Below, in pieces: positions 43,850-52,342 of a DNA stretch of 64,000 nt. Below the pieces are notes generated by a model that was not told the origin of the DNA, did no database searches, and saw nothing but the letters and a program-made list of their open reading frames with translations. The stretch spans positions 2,976,001-3,040,000 of the forward strand of contig NZ_CP035103.1 of assembly GCF_006094695.1 (NCBI RefSeq), given 5' to 3'. Made by a program: the position numbers and the translations under genes. The first letter of the stretch is position 1, and every line of letters starts with the position of its first letter. The DNA is from Kocuria rosea (GTDB lineage Bacteria > Actinomycetota > Actinomycetes > Actinomycetales > Micrococcaceae).

Positions 43850-46042
43850 TCAGCGGAACAGGTCCGCCCGGACGCCCATGATGATCCGGTCCCCGGGGCG
43901 CGCGGTGCGCATGTACCGGGCGACCTCGTGCTCGTGCAGGGCGATGCACCCCGCCGTGGGCTTCTTGTTCGCGTGCAGGAAGATCGCGAACCCGTTGCCC
44001 TGGACGATGGACGAGTCGGGCGGGCGGTTGTAGTTGATCACCACGCCGAGCCGGTAGTCGCCGGACAGCGAGAAGTACCACATGTTCTCGTCCGGCCAGG
44101 TGTAGCCGGTGGACTCGAAGTACTTGTTGTAGAGCGTGCCCAGGCGGCCGCCCCACCGGGAGTTGGGGTTGAGCTGCCGGTAGGGCAGCGCGGTGCCCGG
44201 GTTGTAGACCCCGAAGGACTCCGTGACCGAGTACGAGCCCTGCGGGGAGAACAGGTACTGCGTGTGCCCCGAGGGCACCCCGGGCCGCTTGAATCCGCTG
44301 GCCCCCACGTAGGCGGACGTCCGCCACTCCTCGACGTAGCTTCCGCCGATCCGCACGCAGTTGACGAACGTGGCCTGCGAGCGCCCGTAGCCCTCGGCGA
44401 TGGTCAGGGACACGCGCGCCGCGTTGCGGGTCGGCTGCACGGAGCGCCCCGTGTTGAGGTGGTGGCACTCGCCGCGGAACAGGTGCGTCCGGGCGCCGGT
44501 GGCGCGGCTCCAGGTGACGAGTCCCCGCTGGAACTTCTGGTGCACGGTGCCGGTGCCGACCTCGTCCGTGACGGGGTAGCCGAGCGACCCCCGCTCGCGT
44601 CCCGTGGCGATCCACCGCTGCCCGATCGCGCCCTTCGTCTTGACCGCCCGGGCCCCCGTCCCGGGGCTCCAGTAGATCGTGTGCGCCTTGGTGAAGGACT
44701 GGCGGCACCCGCCCCCGGTCAGCCCGCAGACCTCGTCGGTCGTGGGGTAGCCGTAGCTCCCGGCCTCGCGCCCGCCGAGGACCCACTTGTGGCCGATCGC
44801 GCCCCGGGTGTTGACCGTCCGCGCCCCGGTGGACGAGGTCCAGTAGATCGTCCGGTCTCCCGCGAAGGACTGGCGGCACCCGCCGGCCGCCCCGCAGACC
44901 TCGTCGGTCGTGGGGTAGCCGTAGGCCCCGGCCTCGCGCCCGCCGAGCACCCACTGGTGGCCGATCGCCCCCCGGGTGTTGACGGTCCGCGCCCCGGTGG
45001 AGGAGCTCCAGTAGATCGTGCGGGTCTTCGAGAAGGACTGCCGGCACCCGCCGCCCGTCAGGAGGCAGGACTCGTCGTCCACGGGCCAGCCCAGCACGTC
45101 CACGCCGCCCGTGGAGCTCCACCGGTGCCCGATCGCGCCCCGCAGCTGCACGAAGTGCGCGCCGTGCGCCTCGGACCAGAGGACCACGCCCCTCTGGTGC
45201 GGCCACTCCCAGCCCCCCTTCCAGGGGCGCATCTCCCCGGTCGGCTCCCCGGTCCTGGCGGACGCCCGGGCCGCGGCGGCCTCCAGGGCCTGCCGGACCT
45301 CGGCGGGCACGTCCGCGTTCTCCGCGGCGGCCGCGGCGGCGGTCTCCTGCGACTCCGGCCGCGGTGCGGCCGGCCGCTCCTCGGCGGGCTCCGCGCCCGG
45401 GGAGGGCTCCGTCGTCGGCTCGGCGCCGTCCGTCGGCTCGGCCGGGACCGCCGGTTCCGTCGGCTCCCCCGAGGCGGTGGGCGCGGCGGAGGCCCCGGGG
45501 GCCTCCTGGTCCGGGGCGACCGTGAGCACGGCCCGGGCCGCCTCGCCCCCGGCGCCCAGCACGGCGTAGGCCACCTCCACCGAGGCGGCGTCGGCGGGCC
45601 GATCCGGAGCGGGCGTCAGGGCGAGGACCGGGTGGTCCGGGACCTCCCAGCCCTCGGGCAGGGCGTCGGGCTCCGTGTCCGGGGACACCACGCGCAGGGA
45701 CCCGAGATCCGTGCGCAGTTCGTCGACGAGCTCGTCCTCGGCCGCGCGGGCCGCGGGGTCCACGAGCAGGAGCCGCACCGTCGCGGGGTCCTCGAGGCCG
45801 TCGTTGGCGAGGACGTCGACGAGCGAGGTCTCCCGCTCGGGCACGGTCGACTCGTCGTCCACCGGCTCGAGCCGCACGGTCGCCGCGACGGCACCCGCCG
45901 TGGGTCCGGGGGTCGTCGTCGGACCGGCCGAGACGCCGGGGGCGGGCGCGGACGGCGCCGCGGACGCCCCCGGGGCACCGGCGAGGACGACCGCGAAGCA
46001 GGCCGCGACCGCGGCGGGGATGCGCAGAGCTGAGATCTTCAT
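43850..46042 (-). CDS. Secreted L,D-transpeptidase-like protein with LGFP repeats and an Ig-like domain
   Basis: The 730-residue protein has a signal peptide (about 1-28, GASA-APS) and an Ig/cadherin-like domain (about 60-165, VDVLANDG...VEVAYAVLGAGGEAARAVLTV). A Pro/Thr/Glu-rich linker leads to about five LGFP-type repeats (about 265-500; GAIGHQWVLGGREAGAYGYP with TTDEVC and QSF). The C-terminal catalytic region carries His690 (LHAN) and Cys699 (PTAGCIAL), the YkuD-like L,D-transpeptidase pair. LGFP repeats tether actinobacterial proteins to the wall; the enzyme would cross-link peptidoglycan through 3-3 bonds. AAGGGA lies 7 bases before the ATG. A lipoprotein gene 20 bases upstream is probably co-transcribed. 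The enzymatic activity is inferred from motifs. Confidence 0.88.
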   Translation of the reverse strand: MKISALRIPAAVAACFAVVLAGAPGASAAPSAPAPGVSAGPTTTPGPTAGAVAATVRLEPVDDESTVPERETSLVDVLANDGLEDPATVRLLLVDPAARAAEDELVDELRTDLGSLRVVSPDTEPDALPEGWEVPDHPVLALTPAPDRPADAASVEVAYAVLGAGGEAARAVLTVAPDQEAPGASAAPTASGEPTEPAVPAEPTDGAEPTTEPSPGAEPAEERPAAPRPESQETAAAAAAENADVPAEVRQALEAAAARASARTGEPTGEMRPWKGGWEWPHQRGVVLWSEAHGAHFVQLRGAIGHRWSSTGGVDVLGWPVDDESCLLTGGGCRQSFSKTRTIYWSSSTGARTVNTRGAIGHQWVLGGREAGAYGYPTTDEVCGAAGGCRQSFAGDRTIYWTSSTGARTVNTRGAIGHKWVLGGREAGSYGYPTTDEVCGLTGGGCRQSFTKAHTIYWSPGTGARAVKTKGAIGQRWIATGRERGSLGYPVTDEVGTGTVHQKFQRGLVTWSRATGARTHLFRGECHHLNTGRSVQPTRNAARVSLTIAEGYGRSQATFVNCVRIGGSYVEEWRTSAYVGASGFKRPGVPSGHTQYLFSPQGSYSVTESFGVYNPGTALPYRQLNPNSRWGGRLGTLYNKYFESTGYTWPDENMWYFSLSGDYRLGVVINYNRPPDSSIVQGNGFAIFLHANKKPTAGCIALHEHEVARYMRTARPGDRIIMGVRADLFR

Positions 46043-46062
46043 GGGGGGTCCCTTGCTGGGCT

Positions 46063-46710
46063 TCAGTCGGTGAACTCGACGTAGTGGTCGGGGGTGGTGT
46101 TGTCGAAGACGCGGACGGCCAGGTCGGCGTCGTGCTCCGCGGAGAAGGCGACCTCGAGGGAGGCGCTCCCGCCGGGGGCGATGGTCGGGAAGGTCTCCAT
46201 CGGCACGCCCAGCGAGTCGTCGAAGACGGGGGGCGCCGGGGCCTCGCCGTCGACGGCGACCGGGAAGGACCACGGCACGGCGTCGACCGGGGCGGCCCCG
46301 GTGTTGGTGAGGGTCAGCGTGAACACCTGCACCGGGGTGCCGGGGGCGGCCCGGACGGGGCGCTCGCCGGTGGTGCCGGGGCGGGGGCCCTCCACGACCG
46401 CCTCGAGGGAGTCGTCGAGCCGCTGGGCGGCGCCGAAGGATCCGGCGGCGTCCCGGGTGGCGGTGTCGTCGTAGGGGGCCACGTCGTTGCCCGGCGGGGC
46501 CGGGCTGTCGCGGGGCGTCTCCGGCGTCGCGCTTCCGGTCGCCCCGGGCGCGGGCGCGGAACCGGCCGTGGCCGCCGGCGGGCTCGCGCTGGACGCCGCG
46601 GTGGTGCCGGTCCCCCGGTCCTCGGCGCAGCCCGCCAGCGCGACGACGAGCAGCGCCGCGCAGACGGGTCCGAGCCGGCGGCCGGGGGGCGGGGTGAGGG
46701 GAACTGCCAT
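46063..46710 (-). CDS. Secreted lipoprotein with DUF4352-like domain
   Basis: The 215-residue protein has a lipobox (VVALAGC, Cys at about 28), so it is lipid-anchored on the outer face of the membrane. An Ala/Pro/Ser/Thr linker (30-75) leads to a beta-rich domain (about 95-215: VQVFTLTLTNTGAAPVDAVPWSFPVAVDG, in parts, GGSASLEVAFSAEHDADLAVRVF) that resembles DUF4352-like extracellular domains. No catalytic motif is seen. The ATG at 46710 has AGGAG 7 bases upstream. The L,D-transpeptidase gene starts 20 bases downstream, suggesting the lipoprotein assists it or its substrate recognition. Confidence 0.78.
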   Translation of the reverse strand: MAVPLTPPPGRRLGPVCAALLVVALAGCAEDRGTGTTAASSASPPAATAGSAPAPGATGSATPETPRDSPAPPGNDVAPYDDTATRDAAGSFGAAQRLDDSLEAVVEGPRPGTTGERPVRAAPGTPVQVFTLTLTNTGAAPVDAVPWSFPVAVDGEAPAPPVFDDSLGVPMETFPTIAPGGSASLEVAFSAEHDADLAVRVFDNTTPDHYVEFTD

Positions 46711-46742
46711 GGGGGGACTCCTCGACACGGTCCTGGGGGGAC

Positions 46743-46791
46743 CGACCGGCGCCGCGCCGCCTCCGGATGAGCGGTGGCGCGGCGCCGGTCG
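46743..46791 (-). terminator. Terminator of the secreted GH26 gene
   Basis: A perfect 16-bp stem (46743-46758 with 46776-46791) and a 17-base loop, 74 bases past the GH26 stop. Confidence 0.65.
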
Positions 46792-46865
46792 TTGGGGGTC
46801 ACGCTACACGCGCCGTTTGCTTTTGTGATTCGCATGACCCGGTGTGGCGCGCGGCGCCGCGGTGC

Positions 46866-47921
46866 TCAAGGGCAAGGGCGCTTGGCGAGCTCGGCGGCCA
46901 GGGCCTGGGCCGAGGCGGTGGAGGAGTTGATCCGCCAGTCCACCTCCTTGTCGAGGTGGAACCAGACGAGCCCCGTGACGTCGGGCTGCTGCGCGAGGTA
47001 GTACACCAGGTGCGCGTTCCACTCGGCCTTGGACCCGCCGGCCTCCGCGGTGGCGGTCTCGGCGACGACGATCTCCTTGCCCGGGGCCAGGCGCCGCATC
47101 TCGGACAGGCCGTAGGCGAACAGGTCCCACGGCTGCTGCCAGCTGGACCAGCTCTGGGAGGTGCCCCAGTTGTAGCCGTCCAGGGCCACGACGTCGACGT
47201 AGTCGGCGCCGGGGTAGAGCCCGTCCAGGGGCGTGGACCCGTAGTACGGCACGTTCGGGTTCCAGACCCACTGGACGTTGTCGGCCCCCGCGCGGGTGAA
47301 GATGTCGTGGACGTGGCGCCAGGCGGCGACGTAGTCCCCGGCGCCGTTGCCGTTGACCCCCTCGGCCCACGGGTACCAGTTCCCGTTCATCTCGTGGCCG
47401 AAGCGCAGCATCACCGGGGATCCCCAGTCGGCCAGGCGGGTGGCCCAGTCGGTGATGTGGGCGTCGTGGGCGCCGGAGGCGATCGCGTCCAGGGAGTGGG
47501 CCGGCTGGTCGATCCCGCCGCCCCAGACCCACGGCTCCCAGGTCAGCAGGGTGGTGGCTCCGGCCGCGCGGGTCTGTTCGAGCTCCCAGGAGGGAACGGG
47601 CTGGGCGAAGTCCTTGTAGGAGAGGACGATCGACGGCTTCTCACCGGTCAGGGACGCCACCTCGGCGAGCTCGGTGGAGGCGGCGGGACCACCGGCCGTG
47701 CCGACGCCGAAGCGCAGCGGGCACGTGCGGACCTGGGGCTCGGCCGGCACGACGGCGGTCGTCCTGACCGGTTTCTTCGCCGGGGCGAGCGCCGCCGGTC
47801 CGGCCGGGAGGTGGGCCGAGGGCGCCGCGTGCGCCGCGGGCACGGCGACGAGCCCCAGGGCCACGGCGGCGGCGGCCGCGGTGAGGGTGCACAGGACACG
47901 AGGGGGAACGGGAGCAGGCAT
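46866..47921 (-). CDS. Secreted GH26-family glycoside hydrolase (beta-mannanase-like)
   Basis: The 351-residue protein has a signal peptide (about 1-32, AAHA-AP) and a single catalytic barrel. The acid/base Glu177 lies in RFGHEMNGNWYPW and the nucleophile Glu288 in IVVAETATAE, the two GH26 motifs, with WVWNPNVPYY, DVVALDGYNWG and GLVWFHLDKEVDWRIN as family-typical strands. GH26 enzymes cut beta-1,4-mannans or beta-1,3/1,4-glucans outside the cell. The single domain lacks a carbohydrate-binding module. GGAAGAA lies before the ATG at 47921. The neighbour upstream carries a degenerate version of the same fold fused to an acyltransferase, suggesting a common substrate. Confidence 0.9.
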   Translation of the reverse strand: MPAPVPPRVLCTLTAAAAAVALGLVAVPAAHAAPSAHLPAGPAALAPAKKPVRTTAVVPAEPQVRTCPLRFGVGTAGGPAASTELAEVASLTGEKPSIVLSYKDFAQPVPSWELEQTRAAGATTLLTWEPWVWGGGIDQPAHSLDAIASGAHDAHITDWATRLADWGSPVMLRFGHEMNGNWYPWAEGVNGNGAGDYVAAWRHVHDIFTRAGADNVQWVWNPNVPYYGSTPLDGLYPGADYVDVVALDGYNWGTSQSWSSWQQPWDLFAYGLSEMRRLAPGKEIVVAETATAEAGGSKAEWNAHLVYYLAQQPDVTGLVWFHLDKEVDWRINSSTASAQALAAELAKRPCP

Positions 47922-48151
47922 GGGGTTCTTCCGACGGGAGCGGGCTCCCCGCCGACGGCGAGCGCGCTGGGGGGTCTCGCACGGGGCAACGAGAATTAGC
48001 GAGCGCAAACTACCACCCGCGGGCGGCCGCTCCCCCACCTGCCCGCCGGCCGCGTCATACGCGCTGACCGGGCGGGGGGTCCCTCCGTCACGGAACGACG
48101 CGGGCCGGCAGTGGACCACGGCCCGGGCCGGGCCGGGCCGCCCGCGGCATC

Positions 48152-50590
48152 TCACCGGGGGACGAGCCGGAAGAGGAACCGGGTCCGGACCATGACCCAC
48201 AGCAGGCCGAGGACCACCACGTAGGCGGCGGTGTTGAGCCACACGTGCCCCTGCTGGAGAGCGGGCACGTTGGCCACGGCCAGGATCAGGAACACGTGCA
48301 CGATGAACACGTAGAGGGTGGCCCGTCCCAGCGGGACGAGGAACCACCCGAGCGCGCGCTCGAGCGGCCTCCAGTAGGCGCTGAGGACGGCGTAGCCGGC
48401 GATCACCACGAGGAGCACGTTCAGCAGCCGGCCGATCCCCAGGTAGGTCCGGCCGAAGTAGGCGTCGTAGACCGTGCGGAACACCGACTCCGGCAGCAGG
48501 GCCAGCCGGACGTCGTAGGCGCTGCTGGCATAGGGACTCGACCAGGAGAACAGGGCGAGGGCGACGGCGAGCAGCAGGCAGGCGACGAGCAGCGGCCGTC
48601 GGCGCCGGTCGGCGAACCACGTGACGATCTGCCGCCGGTAGAACCCGGTGACCATGCCGAGCACGAACAGCACCTGCCACACGAGCAGGGGGAACGAGTC
48701 CTCGAACTGGGAGGGCAGCAGGCGGATCCGGAAGACCGTGCCCGCGGCGTAGAGCCCGGCGCTGACCAGCAGGACCAGCCAGGCCCAGCCCCGGGCCAGG
48801 GCGGCGAGCACGAGGGGGCTCACCAGGAGGAGGATCACGTAGAGACCCATGATGTTGAACTGCCACGGGCCGACCTGCAGCAGCAGCACGGCGGGGATCA
48901 GCTGTGCCTGGACGGGGAACTGGAGGAGCCCGTCCATGCCCGCGTAGAGGTCGTACGTGGCGCCGGAGGCCCCTCTGCCGGCGGCGCCGGTGCCCTGGTC
49001 GGTGAACGTGGTGACGGCGCCCGCGTCCAGGAAGGGCAGCAGGCTGAGTCCGTAGACGAGCAGCACGACGACCAGCGCGGTGACGTAGAGCTTCCACGCC
49101 CGCGCGGCGGTGCGGTCGACGACGGTCCCCAGGTCGTCCTTCGTCCGGGGCCCGTAGACCATCCCCAGCACGGCCCCGGAGAGCAGGACGAACAGCTCGG
49201 CCCCCGAGACCACGCCCACGGTCTCCTGGGTCAGCAGCTGGAACAACGAGGTGAGGCCCACGTGGTTGACGACGACGAACACGATCGCGAGGCCCCGCAG
49301 CATGTCGATCCGGCTGTCGCGCCGGGCGGGTTCGGCGTACGCCCAGGCCCGGGCCGGCCCCCGCCGCGCCAGGAGCCAGAGGAGCGCGCCCGCGGCGAGC
49401 ACGGCCGCCGCCGCGCCCCAGGCGGCCGGCCCCTCGAGGACGGCCCCCGCCGCCGCCGGACCGGCGCCCGGGAGCGGCGCCGCTGCCGTCACCGGCCCGC
49501 TGACCAGGGCCGAGTCCTGGAGCCGCTCGCCGACGGCCGCGGCCAGCCCGGGATCGGCCGTGACGCGCCAGTCGACGGTCACCGCACCGTCGTCGCGCTG
49601 CTCGACCGTCTCGTTCCACACGATCGCGCGGATGCGGTCGTGGTCGCCGGCGGCGACCGTCGCGAGCACCTGGTCCCACCAGGCCTCCTTGATGTCGCGC
49701 TCGGACGGGCCCCCCGTCCCCGGATCGTAGAAGGCGCCGGTCTCCACCATGAGCGGCTTCTCGCGGCCGACGGCGTACGCGGCGTAGAACTCGTCCTGCC
49801 CCGCGGATGCGGCCGGCTCCCCGGAGCCCAGCATGGCGCCGAACGAGCCCGCCTCCGGCAGGACGTTGCGGGCCGGACCCGTGCCGGTCTCGTCGAGATA
49901 GGCCACCAGTCCCACCCAGTCGACCACGTCGTCGCCCGGGTAGTAGGGACCGTAGGGGTCGTCCTCCCGGTCCCAGACGCCGTCGCCGTTCGTGTCCGGG
50001 GCGGCCGGTCCACCGCCCTGCGCCGGGGCGCTGGGCGGGTCCCGGAAGGGGTAGTCCGTGCCGACCGTGGGCGACCAGACCATGACCGGGTCCGGGAGCT
50101 CGGCGTCGAGCGCGCTCGCCACCGTGCGGAACGCCTCCGTGTACGCCTCGGGCTGCTGCCCCCACGGCACCCAGGTGGTGTTCATCTGCGGGGCGAAGCG
50201 GACGAAGACCGTGCCGGGGAACCCCTCCGCGGCGTCCGCGAGCTGTCCTGCCAGGACGGCGGCCTGCGCCTGGTCCACCCGGTCCAGCGCGATCTCGGGG
50301 CGGACGGTGAGCAGGGCGTGGGCGCCCTGCGCGGAGACCTGGGAGAGGTAGTCCCGCAGGTGGCCCTGCTCCTGGTCGTCCATCGGCAGCGGGACGGGCC
50401 TGCCGTAGACGGCCGCCGGCGCGCCGAGACGCTCGGCGTGGCCGGCCGCCGTGTCCGTGCCCCAGTCCAGCAGGGCCCCCAGGTACGGGCCCTCGGGGCC
50501 CTCGTCCTCCGCGGCCCGGGCGGCCCCGGTCGGCACGAGGAGGAGCGCGAGCAGGAGCAGGATCAGCGCCGCGGCGGCCGGGGTGCGCAC
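48152..50590 (-). CDS. GH26-like ectodomain fused to an OpgC-type membrane acyltransferase
   Basis: With the GTG at 50590 the protein has 812 residues; a GTG at 50725 would add 45. Domains: signal/anchor (about 4-25), GH26-like barrel (about 30-370), one membrane helix (about 393-408) and an OpgC-like acyltransferase with about ten helices (from 424; SRIDMLRGLAIVFVVVNHVG, His443). In the barrel the acid/base Glu is replaced: VRFAPQMNTTWVPW has Gln135 where the neighbour has RFGHEMNGNWYPW, while the nucleophile Glu283 (LMVETGAF) is kept. Asp-rich DTNGDGVWDRED could bind calcium. OpgC transfers succinyl groups to periplasmic glucans in proteobacteria, so this protein may acylate a surface polysaccharide with the barrel as a binding or positioning domain. 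The polymer is unknown. Confidence 0.82.
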   Translation of the reverse strand: MRTPAAAALILLLLALLLVPTGAARAAEDEGPEGPYLGALLDWGTDTAAGHAERLGAPAAVYGRPVPLPMDDQEQGHLRDYLSQVSAQGAHALLTVRPEIALDRVDQAQAAVLAGQLADAAEGFPGTVFVRFAPQMNTTWVPWGQQPEAYTEAFRTVASALDAELPDPVMVWSPTVGTDYPFRDPPSAPAQGGGPAAPDTNGDGVWDREDDPYGPYYPGDDVVDWVGLVAYLDETGTGPARNVLPEAGSFGAMLGSGEPAASAGQDEFYAAYAVGREKPLMVETGAFYDPGTGGPSERDIKEAWWDQVLATVAAGDHDRIRAIVWNETVEQRDDGAVTVDWRVTADPGLAAAVGERLQDSALVSGPVTAAAPLPGAGPAAAGAVLEGPAAWGAAAAVLAAGALLWLLARRGPARAWAYAEPARRDSRIDMLRGLAIVFVVVNHVGLTSLFQLLTQETVGVVSGAELFVLLSGAVLGMVYGPRTKDDLGTVVDRTAARAWKLYVTALVVVLLVYGLSLLPFLDAGAVTTFTDQGTGAAGRGASGATYDLYAGMDGLLQFPVQAQLIPAVLLLQVGPWQFNIMGLYVILLLVSPLVLAALARGWAWLVLLVSAGLYAAGTVFRIRLLPSQFEDSFPLLVWQVLFVLGMVTGFYRRQIVTWFADRRRRPLLVACLLLAVALALFSWSSPYASSAYDVRLALLPESVFRTVYDAYFGRTYLGIGRLLNVLLVVIAGYAVLSAYWRPLERALGWFLVPLGRATLYVFIVHVFLILAVANVPALQQGHVWLNTAAYVVVLGLLWVMVRTRFLFRLVPR

Positions 50591-50998
50591 GCGTCCTCGG
50601 ACGATGGGTACCAGGGTGCCCTCCAGGGTCGGTCCGCGTGCGGCGTCGTCCGCTCGCAGGGGGGGGACCGTCGCCCGGGGGTGCCGAGGCGGCCGGGGGG
50701 GCCTGCGGCGGACGACGGACGTCACGCGGGAGGACTGGCCCCGCGTGCGTCCACCGATATCATCACGGTGCGGCCCCGGATGCGCGGAGGCTCGGGCCGT
50801 GTCCCCGGAGGCTCCCCCAGCGGCTTCCCCCGGCTCCGTGCGGGCCGCGCCGGAGGGTTCGACCGGCGGGATCCGTCGGTGCCGTCCCCGGGTCGGTCAC
50901 GCCCTGGACCTTGGCGTCACGGGCCGTGCGCTCGGACGCCTCCGTCGCTGTCGCCGGGAGCCGCTCCGACCGGACACGCCGAACCGGTGCCGGCCCGC
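50591..50998. other. Intergenic stretch without a supported gene
   Basis: This region lies between the OpgC fusion and the hypercharged protein gene. Its first 135 bases could be coding if the OpgC fusion starts at the upstream GTG (50725). The rest shows no good coding frame, RNA or strong hairpin; it probably holds the promoter of the OpgC fusion. Confidence 0.4.
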
Positions 50999-51646
50999 TC
51001 AGTGCTCGCCGTCGTCATCGCCCTTCTGGTGCGAGTGCTCGCCCTCGTCCTTCATGTCGTCGTGGTGCTTCCTGCTCCTCCAGTCGTCGTCGTCGTAGAA
51101 GTGCCACTTCTCGTGCTCTTCGCAGTACCACCAGTGGTCCTGGTGATCGCCGTCGTCGCGGTCGTACTCGTCGTCCTTGTCGTCCCGGTCGTACTTGCCG
51201 TCGTGGTCGTCCTCGTCGTCCCGGTCGTACTTGCCGTCCTTGTCGTCCTCGTCATCCTTGTCGTACTTGCCGTCGTGGTCGTCCCGGTCGTACTTGTCGT
51301 CCCGGTGCTCCCTGCGGTCCTCGCGATCCCGGCGGTCCCGGTCGTCCCGGTCGCGCTCCTCGTCGCGACCCCGGTCGTCGTCGCCGTTGCCGCCGCGATG
51401 GTATGCGTACTTCCGCTCCTCGTCGTCACCGCGGTCCCTGCGATCCTCGCGGTCGCCTCGATCGCCGCGGTCGCCGCGGTCGCCGCGATCGCCGCGGTCG
51501 TGACGACTTTCATGCGATTCGCTGTGGTCTCCACGGCTCTTGCCGTTATCCTGATCTGACCCCGCGACCGCCGGGGTGGCAACCGTTCCTCCCACGAGGG
51601 CGACGGCCATGGCCGCGCCGACGAGGGTCTTCCGCAGACTGCTCAT
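50999..51646 (-). CDS. Secreted hypercharged Asp/Arg/Lys repeat protein
   Basis: The 215-residue protein has a clear signal peptide (about 1-28, TPAVA-GS). The mature part is almost entirely charged. A run of five GDR triplets (about 51-65) is followed by Arg/Asp/Glu-rich sequence, then tandem repeats of the form KYDRDDEDDHDG (12 residues) at about 118-165. The end is aromatic and acidic (DHWWYCEEHEKWHFYDDDDW) plus a His/Lys/Asp tail. There is no known domain. Opposite charges balance along the chain, as in hydration or desiccation proteins and some metal-binding proteins. AGGAG lies 6 bases before the ATG. Tandem DNA repeats (about 51170-51300 and 51440-51500) underlie the protein repeats, so length variation is likely between strains. 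Confidence 0.8.
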   Translation of the reverse strand: MSSLRKTLVGAAMAVALVGGTVATPAVAGSDQDNGKSRGDHSESHESRHDRGDRGDRGDRGDRGDREDRRDRGDDEERKYAYHRGGNGDDDRGRDEERDRDDRDRRDREDRREHRDDKYDRDDHDGKYDKDDEDDKDGKYDRDDEDDHDGKYDRDDKDDEYDRDDGDHQDHWWYCEEHEKWHFYDDDDWRSRKHHDDMKDEGEHSHQKGDDDGEH

Positions 51647-52093
51647 TGCTGCTCCTGTGGAGAGGGCATGACATGGGGATCGTCATGCGATCGAGATGTT
51701 CCGAGACCTGGGCAAGAGGTCTCACCTATGAGATAGGTAGGAACACCGTAGGAGTGAGCTGAGTCACGGTTCAAGACTCCGGCCGGGGCGATCACGATCA
51801 CGGTTCCGTCTCGTCGCATCCCCGGAGCGGCATGTCCTGTCCGGACCCTCGCCGGTGCGGTCCCGGCGCGGTCGGGCCGCCGGCAACCCCGGAAGCCGGA
51901 CCGGCAGAATCCCCGTGACGGCGCGGATCTCCGGCTCACCCCTTGCCACCGCACATCTTCCGAGGGGGTCAGGAGCGAGTTCGCCGCAGCCCGGCCGGGA
52001 CACGGACATCAGCATGCGCACACCCCGCACCGAGACCGCGGCGCAACATGTGACGTCATGAGCGGTCGCGAGTGCAACGTCGCGGACCGGTGG
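51647..52093. other. Intergenic region with a palindrome upstream of the hypercharged gene
   Basis: No gene is supported over these 447 bases. Minus-strand promoter elements for the hypercharged protein are expected near 51700-51790. ACCTAT, 3 bases, ATAGGT (51724-51738) is a perfect inverted repeat and could be an operator; GTGAGCTGAGTCAC (51755-51768) is a weaker one. The left end of the tRNA-Thr gene follows. Confidence 0.5.
51724..51738. promoter_or_regulatory. Palindromic candidate operator
   Basis: ACCTAT-GAG-ATAGGT, a perfect 6-bp inverted repeat with a 3-base spacer, 78 bases before the start codon of the hypercharged protein gene. Confidence 0.4.
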
Positions 52094-52167
52094 AGCCCCC
52101 TACCGGATTCGAACCGGTGACCCCCTGTTTACAAGACAGGTGCTCTGGCCAGCTGAGCTAAGGAGGC
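52094..52167 (-). tRNA. tRNA-Thr (anticodon TGT)
   Basis: On the minus strand: acceptor GCCTCCT/AGGGGGC (one G-U pair), D-arm GCTC/GAGC, anticodon stem CCTGT/ACAGG with loop CTTGTAA (anticodon TGT, reading ACA), T-arm ACCGG-TTCGAAT-CCGGT, discriminator T. 74 nt, no encoded CCA. Confidence 0.95.
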
Positions 52168-52275
52168 GGATCGGCCCTCGGGCCTCCGCACGGGTGCGGC
52201 CCCGGCGGCCGGTTCCTCAGGATATCGGACGCGTTGCAGGACCCCGAAATCCCCGGGCGCCCGGACGGTCCGCAC

Positions 52276-52322
52276 AGCGCGACGGCGCCGTGCCCCGCGC
52301 GGGGGCACGGCGCCGTCGCGCT
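52276..52322 (-). terminator. Terminator of the DsbA-like gene
   Basis: A perfect 21-bp inverted repeat (52276-52296 with 52302-52322) and a 5-base loop, 20 bases past the stop at 52343; one of the longest stems in the window. Confidence 0.9.
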
Positions 52323-52342
52323 GCTCCGGCGGAGCGGGGACC

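Noticed and set aside
51170..51500. Repeat array that could suggest CRISPR
   Set aside because: The repeats are short, contiguous and in frame, and encode the Asp/Arg/Lys repeats of a secreted protein. There are no unique spacers and no cas genes nearby.
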